A stretch of 64,000 nucleotides of DNA from Cadophora sp. MPI-SDFR-AT-0126. Taxonomy: Eukaryota; Ascomycota; Leotiomycetes; Helotiales; Ploettnerulaceae. The translations under genes and the position numbers were made by a program. The DNA lies in NCBI GenBank assembly GCA_020747065.1, contig JAGMVK010000014.1, positions 1,302,001-1,366,000 of the forward strand, given 5' to 3'. Position 1 is the first letter of the stretch. Each line of letters opens with the position of its first letter. A model generated the notes under the pieces. It was not told where the DNA came from, made no database searches, and saw only the letters and a program-made list of their open reading frames with translations. Below are positions 1 to 10,860 of the stretch, one piece after another.

Positions 1-927
1 TCCTGCTTGAGGAGGGACATTATATTTCCCTTCTCGTTGCATCAAGTCCATTCGGTTCAAACCGAAAGAGTGGATTTTGATCAGGGCTTGAGACGATGCT
101 GGGCGTGGCCTGGAAACATCCCTGTTGAGAAAAAGTGCACTGGCTGGTCCGGTGCCGTTTTTGATATCTGTGTGTATCAGTACGGATGTGAGACACGCGG
201 TGCTTGGTGGGAAGACTACCGATTGCTGTCATTGTTGACATTTTGGCGAGATTGGTGATTTGGGGGCGAGATGATGGTACGGTTGAGGAATGCAGCTTTG
301 TCGTTCTTCTAATCACTGTGATGTTCTCTTTATAATATAATATACTATTTCAACTGGAGGTTGTCTACATCATGCATCCATAAGTCTCGAACTTCTCGGC
401 CCACATTCGCTGTATACATCTGATTCACGTCAGCAATGGCATTCCGACTAGCCGCTAGATCCAGCCGCAAACACGGCCTTATCTACAATTATGCCCATCT
501 CTTCTTCTCGGAAAAGTACGTCATCTCATCCTTCCTCCGAAGTAATCCTTATTCAGATATCTCCCTACTTCGGCGTAAGCGAGGCTATCGCCGATGGGCA
601 TGACTGCTGACACATGCGATTGCAGAAGCGAGTGCTGACTCGGATTGCGCTGATTCGCCGATGGAATTTCTACTCCCACGAGAGTGGGCACCATGATTCT
701 GACCCGATATGCAGTAAAGCCTATGTTATTCAGTCAGTGGCTTTGATGGTCTAGTCGTTCTCGAATTCAAGAGCCCGGCTCGTGAAATAGGATTCGCCTA
801 GCAATACTTCAGTGAATATAAAGCAAGACATCCGGGTTGAAGTCCAACTCCATTGCAAACAAAAATACAAAACAAAAATACAAGTTTTCTTCTCCCACAC
901 CACGAAATACATCATCAATTTCCAATC
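1..927. other. Left-edge stretch without a supported gene
   Basis: Short overlapping ORFs occur on both strands between 7 and 316, and a 55-codon ORF runs from 436 to 603. None has a recognisable domain, signal peptide or splice-extended frame. The last 300 bases are probably the promoter and 5' leader of the reductase gene that starts at 928, with an A-rich leader just before the ATG. Confidence 0.4.
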
Positions 928-2072
928 ATGTCAAAAAGAGTTCTTCTCACAGGCGCAAACGGCTTCGTCGGCTCACACGTTCTTGAGCAATTTCTCCTCG
1001 CCGGTCACTCTGTCCGTGGGATCGTCCGCAGCCAGTCCAAAGCGCAACAAGTCCTCGCCGACTTTCCAAACCATGGTTCTAAACTCGACTTCGGTATCGT
1101 CCCAGATATCACTTCGCCAGGTGCGTTCGACGAAGTAGTCAAGTCAGACCCACCCTTCGACCTAGTCATTCATACCGCGTCTCCGTTCCTGTACCGCGTC
1201 ATCTCCAGCAATCGCGAGTTCTTGGATCCCGCTATCAAAGGGACTCTGGAGGTCTTGAAATCGGTCAAGAAGAATGCCCCGAGTGTCAAGAGGGTGGTGA
1301 TCACAAGTAGTTGTGCGGCTGTTGTCGATTTCTCAGCCCCTCCAGCAGTGCCCAGAAAGGTCTACACTGAGGAGGACTGGAATCCCACAACATGGGAAGC
1401 CGCATTATCTGGAAGTCAAAATACTGGGTATCAGGCCAGTAAGAAATTCGCTGAGCTTTCTGGTATGTGACTTCACTCCCGCAGTGGCGAGAGACGGATG
1501 CTGACATCTTGATACAGCTTGGGAGTTCATTAAATCAGAGAACCCTAATTTCGACCTCGTCACTCTGACACCTCCAATGGTGTACGGGCCTATCCGACAT
1601 TCAATTTCCAGCCCGAAAGAACTCAACGAATCAAATTCCAGGATCTACAAATTGTTCATTGATTCTAAGAAGGAAGCTGACCTTCCTCCCAATGGGATGC
1701 ACGTGTATACAGATGTTCGAGTACGAAACATTCTCCTTTCATTCTCAAGCATGAGCTGACCTCTACCAGGACCTCGCACTCGCGCATCTCAAAGCAGCAA
1801 CCATTCCTGAAGCTTCTGGTCAACGATTCATCATCTGTGCCGGCCAAGTCTCGTCGCAGCAAATATCAGACATATTAAGAAAAGCATTGCCAGAAGTCGC
1901 AGAGAAAACTCCGATTGGTATTCCTGGAGCAAATCCTCTACCTGAAGGTGCCTATGAATGCAGTAGCGAGAAGGCTAAAAATGTGCTTGGGATACATTTC
2001 AGAAGTCTCGAGGAGACTTTCGTTGATCTGGGAAAGCAGTTGTTGGAGATTGAGGGGAAGGAAAGGGCTTGA
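928..2072 (+). CDS. NAD(P)-dependent ketone/aldehyde reductase, GRE2/dihydroflavonol-reductase type (extended SDR)
   Basis: Three exons (928-1462, 1518-1720, 1770-2072) join in phase to 346 residues. The start at 928 is chosen because MSKRVLLTGANGFVG opens directly with the Rossmann beta-strand and TGxxGFxG dinucleotide loop of extended SDRs. The longer in-frame start at 853 adds a stretch unlike the family. The active-site YxxxK is seen as YQASK at about residues 168-172, and the fungal family motif TPPMVYGP follows in exon 2. Introns have GTATGT/ACAG and GTACGA/CCAG borders. Length fits the fungal GRE2-like and ketoreductase group (about 340 aa). It is likely cytosolic and reduces aldehydes, ketones or methylglyoxal with NADPH. 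The physiological substrate cannot be read from sequence. The neighbouring genes do not suggest a pathway. Confidence 0.9.
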
Positions 2073-2186
2073 AGAAGTTAATGACACAACCTTAGGAGTG
2101 AGTCTCACAAGGGATGGTTGGAATGAAAAGTAGTTTCTTGGGTTCAGTATGTACCCGAAATCTGTATTAAAGGAGTCTCTCCATTA

Positions 2187-3233
2187 TTACTCCTGATCGG
2201 CTGCCACTTTGCGCTTGCCTGCCTTGATCCCTGTTCCAAACTTATTTTTGAGGACTGTGAATTGTTCATCATAAAAGTCTTCTTCTGACTCAACCTCTCC
2301 CTCCTCTAGCCCTCCCAAAACATCTTCCACGAATAGTTTCGCATCCTCTGCGTTCTTGAAAACACTTTCGACTGATTCAATTCTGTTTTCGGTGCCCTCA
2401 AACCTAATTTCCACCATAACCTTGATCCCTTTCACAACTCTGTGCTGTCTTAACGGAGTGCTTTTTGCCCGTTTCTTCCTGGCAAGGTCTCTCTTGGATT
2501 TCGAGGCGGGCCCGTCCTCAGAAGGAGTATTCATATCATCATCTTCATCGTCATCGTCGTCATCATCTTCGGAAATGTTGACGTATTTATTCGAGCTCTC
2601 AGCGGCCTCTTTTGCAACAGAGGCGACACCATTTCGCTTATCAGATGAACGAGGATTTTCTTCGATCTCCGAGGAACTGTCTTCACCCGAGTCGATAGGT
2701 GGAGCAGGGACGATTGAGAGAGGACCTGGGGCATATGGCTTCGAGTTCACATTTTTATCGCAGCGGGCGATGGTGTTGAATGTGGTGACTCGATCGTATG
2801 TGCTATCGAAAAAAGCGCCTCCACGAAATAGAATCCAGTTCATCCAAGTGCCGTAGTTTGGATGATTCTCAATGTCTCTCATAGCTACCAAATCAGACTT
2901 CTCAAAATGCCCATCTTCCCCAGACCAAAATATGCCACGAAGGCTCAGAACTTTGTCATCGGGACCAAGGGAAGGATGTCCAAGATGTAATTGTTTTTTC
3001 CGAAGAGAGAAGCCTTTCGTGAATGGGATCTGGAAAAGAGTACCTTCCCATGCTTTGATCATTCCAGAGTCCACAGCGTAAATGAGCATACCGATGACAT
3101 GGTCGGAGAGGCGGTCCTTTGCGTAGATACCATCTTTACCTTGATTAATTAGATCCATGAGATGTAAGGTTCCTGGAGGTGGGTCTAGAAGACCGCGGGA
3201 GGCAACTTCGGCAGCGGATGGTAGTGGTGTCAT
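2187..3233 (-). CDS. Unknown acidic fungal protein, probably nuclear
   Basis: A single open frame of 348 residues that I do not recognise. The N-terminal half (about 1-170) looks like a folded domain, with aromatic segments such as LRGIFWSGEDGHFEK and YGTWMNWILFRGGAFF. The middle is low complexity: a run of aspartates around residue 220 is followed by a basic stretch (SKSKRDLARKKRAKS) that could act as a nuclear localisation signal. The C-terminal 90 residues are again ordered-looking and acidic (GLEEGEVESEEDFYDEQF), ending in a basic tail. There is no signal peptide or membrane segment. A 5' leader intron is visible just upstream of the ATG. A chromatin or transcription role would be a guess from composition only. 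Confidence 0.7.
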   Translation of the reverse strand: MTPLPSAAEVASRGLLDPPPGTLHLMDLINQGKDGIYAKDRLSDHVIGMLIYAVDSGMIKAWEGTLFQIPFTKGFSLRKKQLHLGHPSLGPDDKVLSLRGIFWSGEDGHFEKSDLVAMRDIENHPNYGTWMNWILFRGGAFFDSTYDRVTTFNTIARCDKNVNSKPYAPGPLSIVPAPPIDSGEDSSSEIEENPRSSDKRNGVASVAKEAAESSNKYVNISEDDDDDDDEDDDMNTPSEDGPASKSKRDLARKKRAKSTPLRQHRVVKGIKVMVEIRFEGTENRIESVESVFKNAEDAKLFVEDVLGGLEEGEVESEEDFYDEQFTVLKNKFGTGIKAGKRKVAADQE

Positions 3234-3250
3234 TGCGCGGTGATAGCGGG

Positions 3251-3304
3251 CTAGAGGAAGAGGTTAGAAATGGATGAGAAAGATGGGAGAAGATCGAAGC
3301 TTAC
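3251..3304 (-). other. Predicted 5' UTR intron of the acidic-protein gene
   Basis: On the minus strand a GTAAGC donor at 3304 and a CTCTAG acceptor ending at 3251 bound a pyrimidine-rich 54-nt segment. It lies 17 nt upstream of the ATG at 3233. The size and border sequences match the coding introns in this window. It is inferred from signals only. Confidence 0.5.
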
Positions 3305-3755
3305 GGAAGATTCTGTTCTCGAAATTTGTTGATGTTGAAAGAAAAAGCTGGAAAGAAAAATTCGAGGCGAGCGGGATTGTATAGACACGAGCTTGAACCC
3401 ACGATGAGAAATCGGGGTGAATCAAGGCCGACTTTGTCTCAATAGGAAAGAAGAAAACACACGATCAAACACAATTTTTGAGTGTTAGTGAATTCATATC
3501 AAGACAATTCCCATCGGCAAGAGCAAGTGCATCAAAACTGCTGGAAATTCACCTCCCATTAGCGTCAGAGAAGTTCAAGGTGGCGCCCTTGCAGCGAAGG
3601 CTCACCATCGAATTCAATGGACGAAACGATAATTAAGACTTAAGTTTTAAGACTTAAGACTGGAGATTTATTTTTGGAGTTTAGAGATCCTATGAAAAAA
3701 GCGGGCCCAAACTGAAGAACCCAATCTGATTATCGCAATCACGCTCTCATGACCC
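3305..3755. other. Intergenic region
   Basis: No coding frame is supported. Around 3635-3662 the motif TAAGACTTAAG occurs twice as a direct repeat, and each copy is close to palindromic. The rest probably holds the promoter of the acidic-protein gene and the 3' flank of the next minus-strand gene. Confidence 0.4.
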
Positions 3756-4691
3756 TTATCCACGCACCAATCGCGCTCGAATGTTCTGATCGTCCCCCAC
3801 CCGACCTGAATACGTGCCTGTGAAGTTCAAGGCTTCCAAGGCTTGCTGACGAGTAGAAGGAGATCTCGACGGTGTCGGTGCCATATTTCGCTCAACCATA
3901 ACGATACTATCAATGCTTTCGGAAAGTGGAGAGAGGGAAATGCAATTTCGATAGTACGAAGACACCAGAAACCCGGACGTGTTGAAGAACGGGTTTTGTG
4001 ACAGTCCCCGTCACCCCGGTTGGGCTCATCAAGGTTTGCTTGGTGACCTTTGCGCTTTGGTGTATGAAGTTCTCCTGTACTTTCAGACGCTACTGGAAAA
4101 TGTTTTCCTGTTAGCACTGGTCTTCCGAGCCGTTTGATCAAAATTACCTTCTGCTTGGTTTTGCTTCGTCACATCCTGTAGTTGCTGGTCCGTGACGGTA
4201 GGGAGAGAGTTACCATCTTCAAGGGACCAGAATTCTTGATTTTCAGGAAAGTTTGGAACTCCCTGCAGCCATTCCCAGACCGAACCTTTATAGCGCTCGT
4301 CTTGGCTCAAGTAACCGTCGTCGGCAGATGGTTCTGTGGCAGGAGTCTTGTTCTTGTGTTGTGGCTTGTCTGTTCTTGAGCTCCATCGAATGGCGAGGTC
4401 GATTTGGGACGTCGAGCGGACTGTTTTGGTTTGATTATGAGTACCAATCTAATCTTAAAGGGGTCTTGTGTGTGCTTACGCTCTCTCTTGACGATGATGT
4501 CATGGTACCCGTCTCGGTCTTTTTCGTGTTGGTGAATTCGCTGCTTTCAAGATCACATCAGTCTGCTCGGGATTTTCAATTTTCTTTTCTTTTGACTTCG
4601 TCTCAGTCTTTGGTTCTGGTGCGGCGCTTTCTGTCTTTCCAGACTTTTTCTCGTCGTAGTCGGCATCGTAGTCGGTATCGTGTTTTTTCAT
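3756..4691 (-). CDS. Unknown four-exon gene, charged low-complexity protein
   Basis: No single ORF is long, but four minus-strand exons (4509-4691, 4148-4448, 3966-4092, 3756-3915) join with matching phases to 256 residues. The introns have GTACCA/TTAG, GTAATT/CCAG and GTGTCT/AAAG borders and are 60, 55 and 50 nt long. Exon 1 is rich in Lys, Glu and Asp (MKKHDTDYDADYDEKKSGK). Exon 2 carries the most domain-like part (VWEWLQGVPNFPENQEFW). Exon 4 ends near NFTGTYSGRVGDDQN. There is no signal peptide or membrane span, and I recognise no family. The first intron is the least certain, because a better donor (GTAAGC) lies inside it. This may be a lineage-specific protein or a decaying gene. A transcript would settle the model. 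Confidence 0.4.
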
Positions 4692-5672
4692 CTTAGAATT
4701 CTTTGGGTTCGGAATGATGGATTTTGCGTTGGAAGCCCACCGTCAAAGCGATTTTTAGTTGTATTCTTCAAGGGGAAAGCTGTCAAGATGAACCTTTCCG
4801 CGGAGAGGTATTCGAAAACGAAGTCTCGCTTACGCTAGCTTGGTGCCATAATGCCAATTTACTGTTACATGAACTATATGCAAGTAATTTTGAATGCAAA
4901 CTTCTCATATATCCAGGTATCGGTATATGTCAGGACCTTACTTGTATTGGATACATACTCGTTCCTCTGTAAATGGTGAGGTATAGGCCATTTAGTGACT
5001 CTTACATAAGAGCAAGCGAAAGTAGACTTTGGACCATGACTGATATTGATTCCGAAAAGGAGTAGTCGCAAATTGTCCAGTCAGGTTTACCCATGTGGCC
5101 TGGACATGAACAACCGCCAGCTCGTTTTCTGAAACGAGATAGCCTAACACTTATGTAACAAGACCATACGAGTACTCGCATAAGCTCAGACTAGGTAGAT
5201 TCTATATAAGCATAAGCTAAAATGGTGTTAGAATAACGACCTCGGTCTCAGTCGCCTTTACCAGTAGGACACTTATCTGTAAGACTAGATTCAATCATTC
5301 TTATGTAGTTGTACTCATTGACTACCACTAAGGGGCCACCTTATACGACAGTTACATAAGCAGTAAGTCAGATAGACTCGGAAGCCGAGGTCGATTTTCC
5401 AAGATCTGAAAAATTCCGTCGTCTTGATTTCAAGCCCGACATTGAAAATCTGATGCACTATCTCTTTTTGTCTCTCAGTCTGCTCTCGGAGGTTCGAGGC
5501 TCAGCAGCCACGTCCCGGCAAATGTCGACTCGACTATCAACACCTTCTAAGTTACTCTCTTGCTGGTCAACGTTTCTCTCGAGTTCGTTTTTGAGTCCTG
5601 CCGTAAAATCATCCTTCCTTTCGTTCTCCCAAACCTGTCCTTAAGCACGTAGATCCTAGAACGTCCCGAGAC
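4692..5672. other. Intergenic region
   Basis: AT-leaning sequence with many short ATAAG/CTTAT and TTACATAAG-like words between about 4990 and 5370. These could be the remains of a small repeat, but no clear terminal inverted repeats or target duplications were found. At 5453-5644 the minus strand has an open frame rich in Glu, Lys and Arg that could be a 3' exon of the 2EXR gene. I could not find a phase-compatible splice, so it is not annotated. Confidence 0.35.
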
Positions 5673-6344
5673 TCACATTCTCAGCTCCTCAATGACCAAC
5701 TGCGGCGCTGTTCTCGCTTCACCTTTCCAGCACTTCTCCAAAATCTCCCCGGCAAATCCCCTCGCATCCGTTAGAGTCTTTACAACGCTCTTCTCGATCG
5801 AGTTACTCCTATACACATCCCCCTGGAACGACATCTTCACGATAACCACAAGCTCCCTCAGCGCCACGAAAGGCTGCAATACCCGCTCAAGACACATCCT
5901 CAGATGCAAATTCAGACTCTGGATCGTAAACATGATCTTGATCCGTTGCATGTTCTCCATGTCTTTGCAGCAGGGAAATGGACCGCCACCATCCATTAGT
6001 CCGCTTCGTCGGACGAGGTGCAGCAAGTAGTCGATGCTGGTGAAGGTGAAGGTGTCGAGAGCATGGTTTACGTAGATGACTTTGCTGGCATTGTCATCCC
6101 AAGCCCGGGTTAGATGTCGCAGGGCTACAACGCGAGATTCATGGCTGATTTGTAAAACAGCAAGTTCGAAATCCAAAGACACGCTCTTTTCAGACTCATA
6201 TGTCGAACTAGTGTTGTCTTTCGCAGACTGATAGTCGATTCCTTTTGGGCCAATGGGATCGAATTCTCGAGAAGTGGGGAGGGTAAAACGCCAAATTTTG
6301 CAGCGTAGCTCAGCTGGCAGTTTGGGGAACAAATGGAACTCCAT
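5673..6344 (-). CDS. 2EXR domain-containing protein
   Basis: The open frame extends up to 6623, but the start is placed at the ATG at 6344. The protein then opens with MEFHLFPKLPAELRCKIW, the signature of the fungal 2EXR domain (FxxFPxLPxELRxxIW), and the 93 residues upstream look non-coding. This gives 223 residues. A second conserved-style block is VLQISHESRVVALRHLTRAW at about residues 60-80. The C-terminal part contains LRELVVIVKM, typical of the leucine-rich second half of these proteins. The 2EXR family is large in Pezizomycotina and its biochemical role is unknown. No signal peptide or membrane span is seen. The frame stops at a GTGAGT that could be a donor, so an extra 3' exon is possible. 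Confidence 0.65.
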   Translation of the reverse strand: MEFHLFPKLPAELRCKIWRFTLPTSREFDPIGPKGIDYQSAKDNTSSTYESEKSVSLDFELAVLQISHESRVVALRHLTRAWDDNASKVIYVNHALDTFTFTSIDYLLHLVRRSGLMDGGGPFPCCKDMENMQRIKIMFTIQSLNLHLRMCLERVLQPFVALRELVVIVKMSFQGDVYRSNSIEKSVVKTLTDARGFAGEILEKCWKGEARTAPQLVIEELRM

Positions 6345-9286
6345 TATGTGATGAAAGTCTCTGGTAAGATCCCCGATAGCTTTTTTAGGGCAATCAGAAT
6401 CAAGAAAGAGGTGAATCGAGAAGAATGTAATTATTCTTGGGCGGGGCGCTACGTTACATGCAAAGGGCGTGATGTCTTGGCACGTGTGGCTTGATGAGCC
6501 CCGCCAGGAAGCGATTGAATAAGGGACAAGATGGTAAAATATTTGTCCCCTCATTCGAACAGGTAGGTTGAATCTTATGCTGTTTGTGAGTTTTACTTCT
6601 CGATGTACTACTTTCAGCGACATTTCGCAACAGGTAATGATACACGTAATAGGGACAGTATAAGGCTACATCCTGGTCCGTCGATGTTAATTGGCGGGGT
6701 CGAAGTAAGATTCTGTGGTACTGTGTTCTTTTCCCTCATGAATATGGGGAATAAGTAAAGGATTAAGAAGGATGGCCGATGGCGCTCAATATTGATTTGA
6801 GCCCGAGTTCGAATGGAGCGGGTGGGTCACTCTCGCTTATCCCTCACTCGGTCAGTAAACAATTCAGGATCCATAAAACAGCGAAAGAAAAATCTTCGAA
6901 GTACCTTCAAGGTAGCTCTTCCTATAGATTACGGTATAATTGTAATTGAACTGTAGGTACCTCTGTGTGCTCGAGAACCCTATTTGATTCAGGACCTGTG
7001 AACTCCTAGGAAGAGACAGCTAGGAAGGGTGAGATCATTCATCTTGTCAGGTACAACAGAACAAATATAGAATGTATCGTTCAATCAGGTGGATAGCACT
7101 ATATAAAGGTAACATAGTGAAATTGGGCGTCCTTCTACCTAATAGTTCAATGATGTGGTTGAAGCGCTTCGATCGTACTTTTACGTTCTTCCTTGGCATA
7201 CCCGCTGAACAGTAGGGTCAGATCCTGGCGCCCAAGCGAATGATCACCCAGCAATCGGACGACAAGAATTCCACCGATGTACAAACCCAATGTCGATGTT
7301 CGATTCAGCACATCTGTTCCTTCTGTTGATATGAGGAGTGTCCGCCAGGGTGAATACAAAGCGGCGTTCAGGTAGATCCTCCAAGATGTCAGTACATGCT
7401 CTTCATGTTCAGAGCCAAATTGTCTAGAGCTCGTGTGGTCTTGATTATCATTGACCATAGAAACATTTGTCGCGCCTCTCAACTTCGTGTTCCAAAACTT
7501 CAGCCTCTCTTTCTTGGCCAGATCACACCACCATCACCTCAATAGCACCACCACAACCTCAGTACCCAAGCCGCGATGAACCTGAGAAGCTGCACCAGCC
7601 AGCCACACCGAATTAAAGTTTCTGCATCTCAAGCTAGCCAGCCACCGACGAGTTGATTCGCAAGTCCGGGGTCAGCTCTGCCAGCGCTAGAGCAGACTCT
7701 AGGCTAGACTCACCGGAATGTGCTAATAAAGTGATTCCGAGAGTTTTCAAAACTGTGCTAATTTGAGATCCATTTAGCTTTTTAGATCTCGGCTTTAGCT
7801 TTGAGAGGTGGCCGGATCGGGTTTCGATCTCAGAGCCGCACTACCGAGGACTCGTGAGTTGCATTAGTGGAGAAGCTGCTGCTGTGGACGAGATACGAGC
7901 TGTGGTGTCGTCGGGGCGGGGAATGTCTTACTTTCCTGCTTTATGGCTTTTGTTGAATTTCGATGTTCAAGAATCCAGTGAATGAGGAGGATTCTACCCT
8001 TGTCCTAGATGCCGTTCTATATGCCGCTCACTATTGCGTGTGAGATAAATGGAGATCTCTCTACTCATCCACGAAACAAGCGAGAAGCCAAACCTGGAAG
8101 AGGCGAAAAGAACGACACAAACAGCAGAATTCCATGTTTTGACATTTTGCCCATCTTCTTACCAAGACGCTCGAAACAAGAAAATGAAGCACGAGATCAG
8201 CCCCCCAATTGCCTGTCCAGCGCTTGTCTGAAGCCGGCGCAAAGTTCATGCCTGGCGCACAAATTGGAGGCTAGAGTTAGGTCGTGCCGCTGGTCTTGGT
8301 ATAGGCTAGAGGAGGAAATACGAAGAGCGGCGGCGGAGTGATACTGCTTCTAAAGGGAAAGTCCTTAAGTGAGTACTTAATTGAGGAAGGTAAGACGAAC
8401 GAGGTTAAGTTAGTTGGGTTACGCTTGGGTTAGAGCTTGAGCAGGTGATGTCATGTCTGTGTTGGGCTCGAACGATGCGTAATGGTATGCAGAACTCTAT
8501 TTGAACAGCTGTGCTGTGTTCCTTAGTTTGAAGTTTGACTTTCAAGGGTTCAAGCTTGAGGTCATGATTTTCGCTGGGTTTGGGTCAACACGGGAGAGCA
8601 GCGTGATGTGCAGCTGAATAGTGTGACAGCGTGTGCGACTTGAGGGCATCGTGATATCATTGATACTTTGACGATCTTTCTTATTGACGCTTTTTTCTGT
8701 TCTGGGTGCGATTGCTGGACAATCGCTCGAGAGATTCTTGTTCTCCAGCGTGGAATAGTCGCACGAATCGGGAGGAGGAAAGTCGAGTGCTTCGGGTGGC
8801 TGAACGGAAACACTTGGCTGCCACAACATGCCGAAGCTTTGGGTTTCAAGTCCCAAACATTTACTCACAAAGGGATGTGACTGAAGCAAAATGTCAAATT
8901 GATTAAGGCAAGGGATTTAAGCGAGGGATATCGTTCACATTGAGTATTCATTCTGCGACTATCCTAATCTCTAACGTCATTCCAGACATTACAGGCATCG
9001 AGGAAACATCGATCCAGAAAGCAAGCTACCAATTAATTAATCCTCCGCCAAATACCGATGCAACTTTTCGCGACCAATTCATGATGATGATGTGAAGCGT
9101 AAGCGCCAACGCTGCATATATGCCTATTTCCCATTTCCATGTCCCCCAATCCTTATCCATATTCATATGCAGGTCGTAAATGAGTGTCGTAATCTAATCA
9201 TGATTGATTTGATGTTTTTTCCCGCTATCCCTATTCGAAATTCAATTATAGAATCGAAATATTGACGAGGCGAGCGCGCCTCAATT
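6345..9286. other. Long intergenic region
   Basis: About 2.9 kb with no convincing gene. Open frames at 7147-7482 (minus, 111 codons), 8009-8341 (plus) and 8542-8889 (minus) lack recognisable motifs, signal peptides or splice-extended frames. A tRNA-like word cluster lies near 7820-7860 on the minus strand but no cloverleaf can be drawn. The part next to 9287 probably contains the 3' UTR of the PIR gene. Confidence 0.4.
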
Positions 9287-10774
9287 TTACAAGAGGAGCA
9301 CGGCGACAAAGCCAGCGATGACGGCGGCGAGGGAGCCTGCAACCTTCAAGTCGGTTCCGGCATTAGGTCCGACTGTGACAGGGATGGTAGCGTTGGTCTG
9401 AACTTGACCATCGGGGATCTAAACATCACGTGTCAGATATATCACTTCGATGTTTTGCGAGTTTCGTGAAGATTGGAGAACATGAGGGCTTACCTGGGAG
9501 ACGGTTGGGCCAGCCGCTGTGGTAGGGACCTGGATTTGTCCGTCTGGGATCTATGATAATGTCAGATGTTGACACGATTGGTACACGGCCAAGGAGCTTA
9601 CCTGAGTAACTGGAGTTGGAGCGACGGTTGGGACCTGGACCTGTCCATCACTGATCTGTGTGATTGGAGTAGGAGCGACAGTTGGTACTTGAACTTGTCC
9701 GTCGGAGATCTGTTCACAAATTAGAAATGATCGTTTGCATTTTCGGCACGTGCGGCATACCTGAGTAATTGGAGTGGGAGCGACAGTTGGGACCTGGACT
9801 TGTCCGTCGGAGATCTGTTGATCTGTTAGGGTATGTCTACAACGACCGGAACTGGAGATACATACCTGGGTCACTGGGGTTGGGGCAACAGTTGGGACCT
9901 GAACCTGTCCGTCTGAGATTTGGGTGACAGGAGGAGCTGGGGCTGGAGCAGATGTTGGGACTTGAACTTGTCCATCAGAAATCTGAGTAACGCCAGTTGG
10001 GGCCTGAACTTGACCATCACCGATTTGAGTGACGGGGATTCCAGTGGGAACCTGAATTTGTCCATCGCTGATCTGTGTAACTGGCTTTGGAGCAGTAGTT
10101 GGTCCTTGAACCTGTCCGTCGCCAATTTGTGTAATAGGAGGGTTGACGGCAGTGGTTGCTTGTGGTTGACCATCACCAATTTGAGAGACCGGGGGAGCGG
10201 CAGAGGTGAATGTTGGTTGTCCATCAGGCTGTTGACCCGCACCACCAGAAGAACCACATGGGAGCACGTTCAGGAAGACAGGCTTGCATTGCGGAGCCCA
10301 GGCACGGTCGTAAAGGTTGGAGAAGTCTCCACTCTGGCAAGCGTAGAAGACTGCTGAGCCGCCAATAGCCAAAGTGCCGTTCTGGCAGACTGAGAAGCCT
10401 GCAGTGTAGAGAGCGCCAGCTTGTGGAGGAGGTCCGTCGAATTGGAATTGATAGTTTGCAACGATGGAACCGATGCGGCCTTGAGCGTCGGTGAGGACAC
10501 CGTCGGCGAGCGATGCGGTCAAGAGATTAGCTGAACCACAGGTGGATGATTGGCGCTATTAAAATCAATTAGCAACATTGTGAACATGGATTGAAGAACG
10601 TACCTTGGTCAGAGCCGTGGATGAGCCATTGACGATGGTGATCTGGAATTTTCCATTATAGCTTTGCTGACATCCTGCTGGGGAAGGAGTATCAGGTGCC
10701 TTATTGGATGGTCCACCTTGAGGAAGGGCGAAGGCAACTGAGGCCAGAGCAGCGAGAGCGAATGTAGTCTGCAT
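9287..10774 (-). CDS. PIR-type covalently linked cell-wall protein with C-terminal GPI-like signal
   Basis: Six exons (10604-10774, 9866-10555, 9761-9814, 9602-9709, 9494-9550, 9287-9418), all phase 0, give 403 residues. Residues 1-17 are a signal peptide (MQTTFALAALASVAFA). Residues about 35-157 match the cysteine domain that yeast PIR proteins carry at their C-terminus, including DGVLTDAQGRIGSIVANYQF and QFDGPPPQAG. About eleven PIR repeats follow (Q-I-[SGP]-D-G-Q-[VIP]-Q, 12-20 residues apart). In yeast PIR proteins the first Gln forms the alkali-labile ester to beta-1,3-glucan. The end is a hydrophobic tail (VAGSLAAVIAGFVAVLLL) preceded by small residues, which suggests a GPI anchor. The domain order is reversed compared with yeast, and four introns cut exactly between the Gln and I-x-D-G of a repeat. 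It is secreted and wall-bound. Confidence 0.9.
9380..10200 (-). repeat. Tandem PIR repeats, partly one or two per exon
   Basis: Eleven copies of a Q-I-x-D-G-Q unit are encoded. Six lie in the large second exon, then 1, 2, 1 and 1 in the four following small exons. The three introns at 9815-9865, 9710-9760 and 9551-9601 are each exactly 51 nt, while their internal sequences differ. Exons of 54 and 108 nt correspond to exactly one and two 18-residue units. Confidence 0.85.
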
Positions 10775-10850
10775 GTTGAGCGAATGAACAGTACAGGATG
10801 ATGTTTCAATTGAAAGCGAATGACAATTGAACAAGGGGACGAAGAATTGG

Positions 10851-10860
10851 TTATAAATAT
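10851..10860 (-). promoter_or_regulatory. TATA-like element of the PIR gene
   Basis: The minus strand reads ATATTTATAA about 80 nt upstream of the PIR start codon, a usual distance for a TATA element in fungal genes that are strongly or conditionally expressed. Confidence 0.35.

Noticed and set aside
4990..5370. Possible small transposon or MITE with TTACATAAG words
   Set aside because: Repeated short words only. No terminal inverted repeat pair or target duplication could be found by eye.
5453..5644. Possible third-frame 3' exon of the 2EXR gene
   Set aside because: The minus-strand frame is open and charged, but none of the visible donor/acceptor pairs keeps phase with the 2EXR exon.
7800..7870. 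tRNA-like words (minus strand, GATCGAAACC and TCGGTAGTGC)
   Set aside because: A-box and B-box-like words are too close together and no acceptor, D or anticodon stems can be drawn. At best it is a tRNA-derived fragment.
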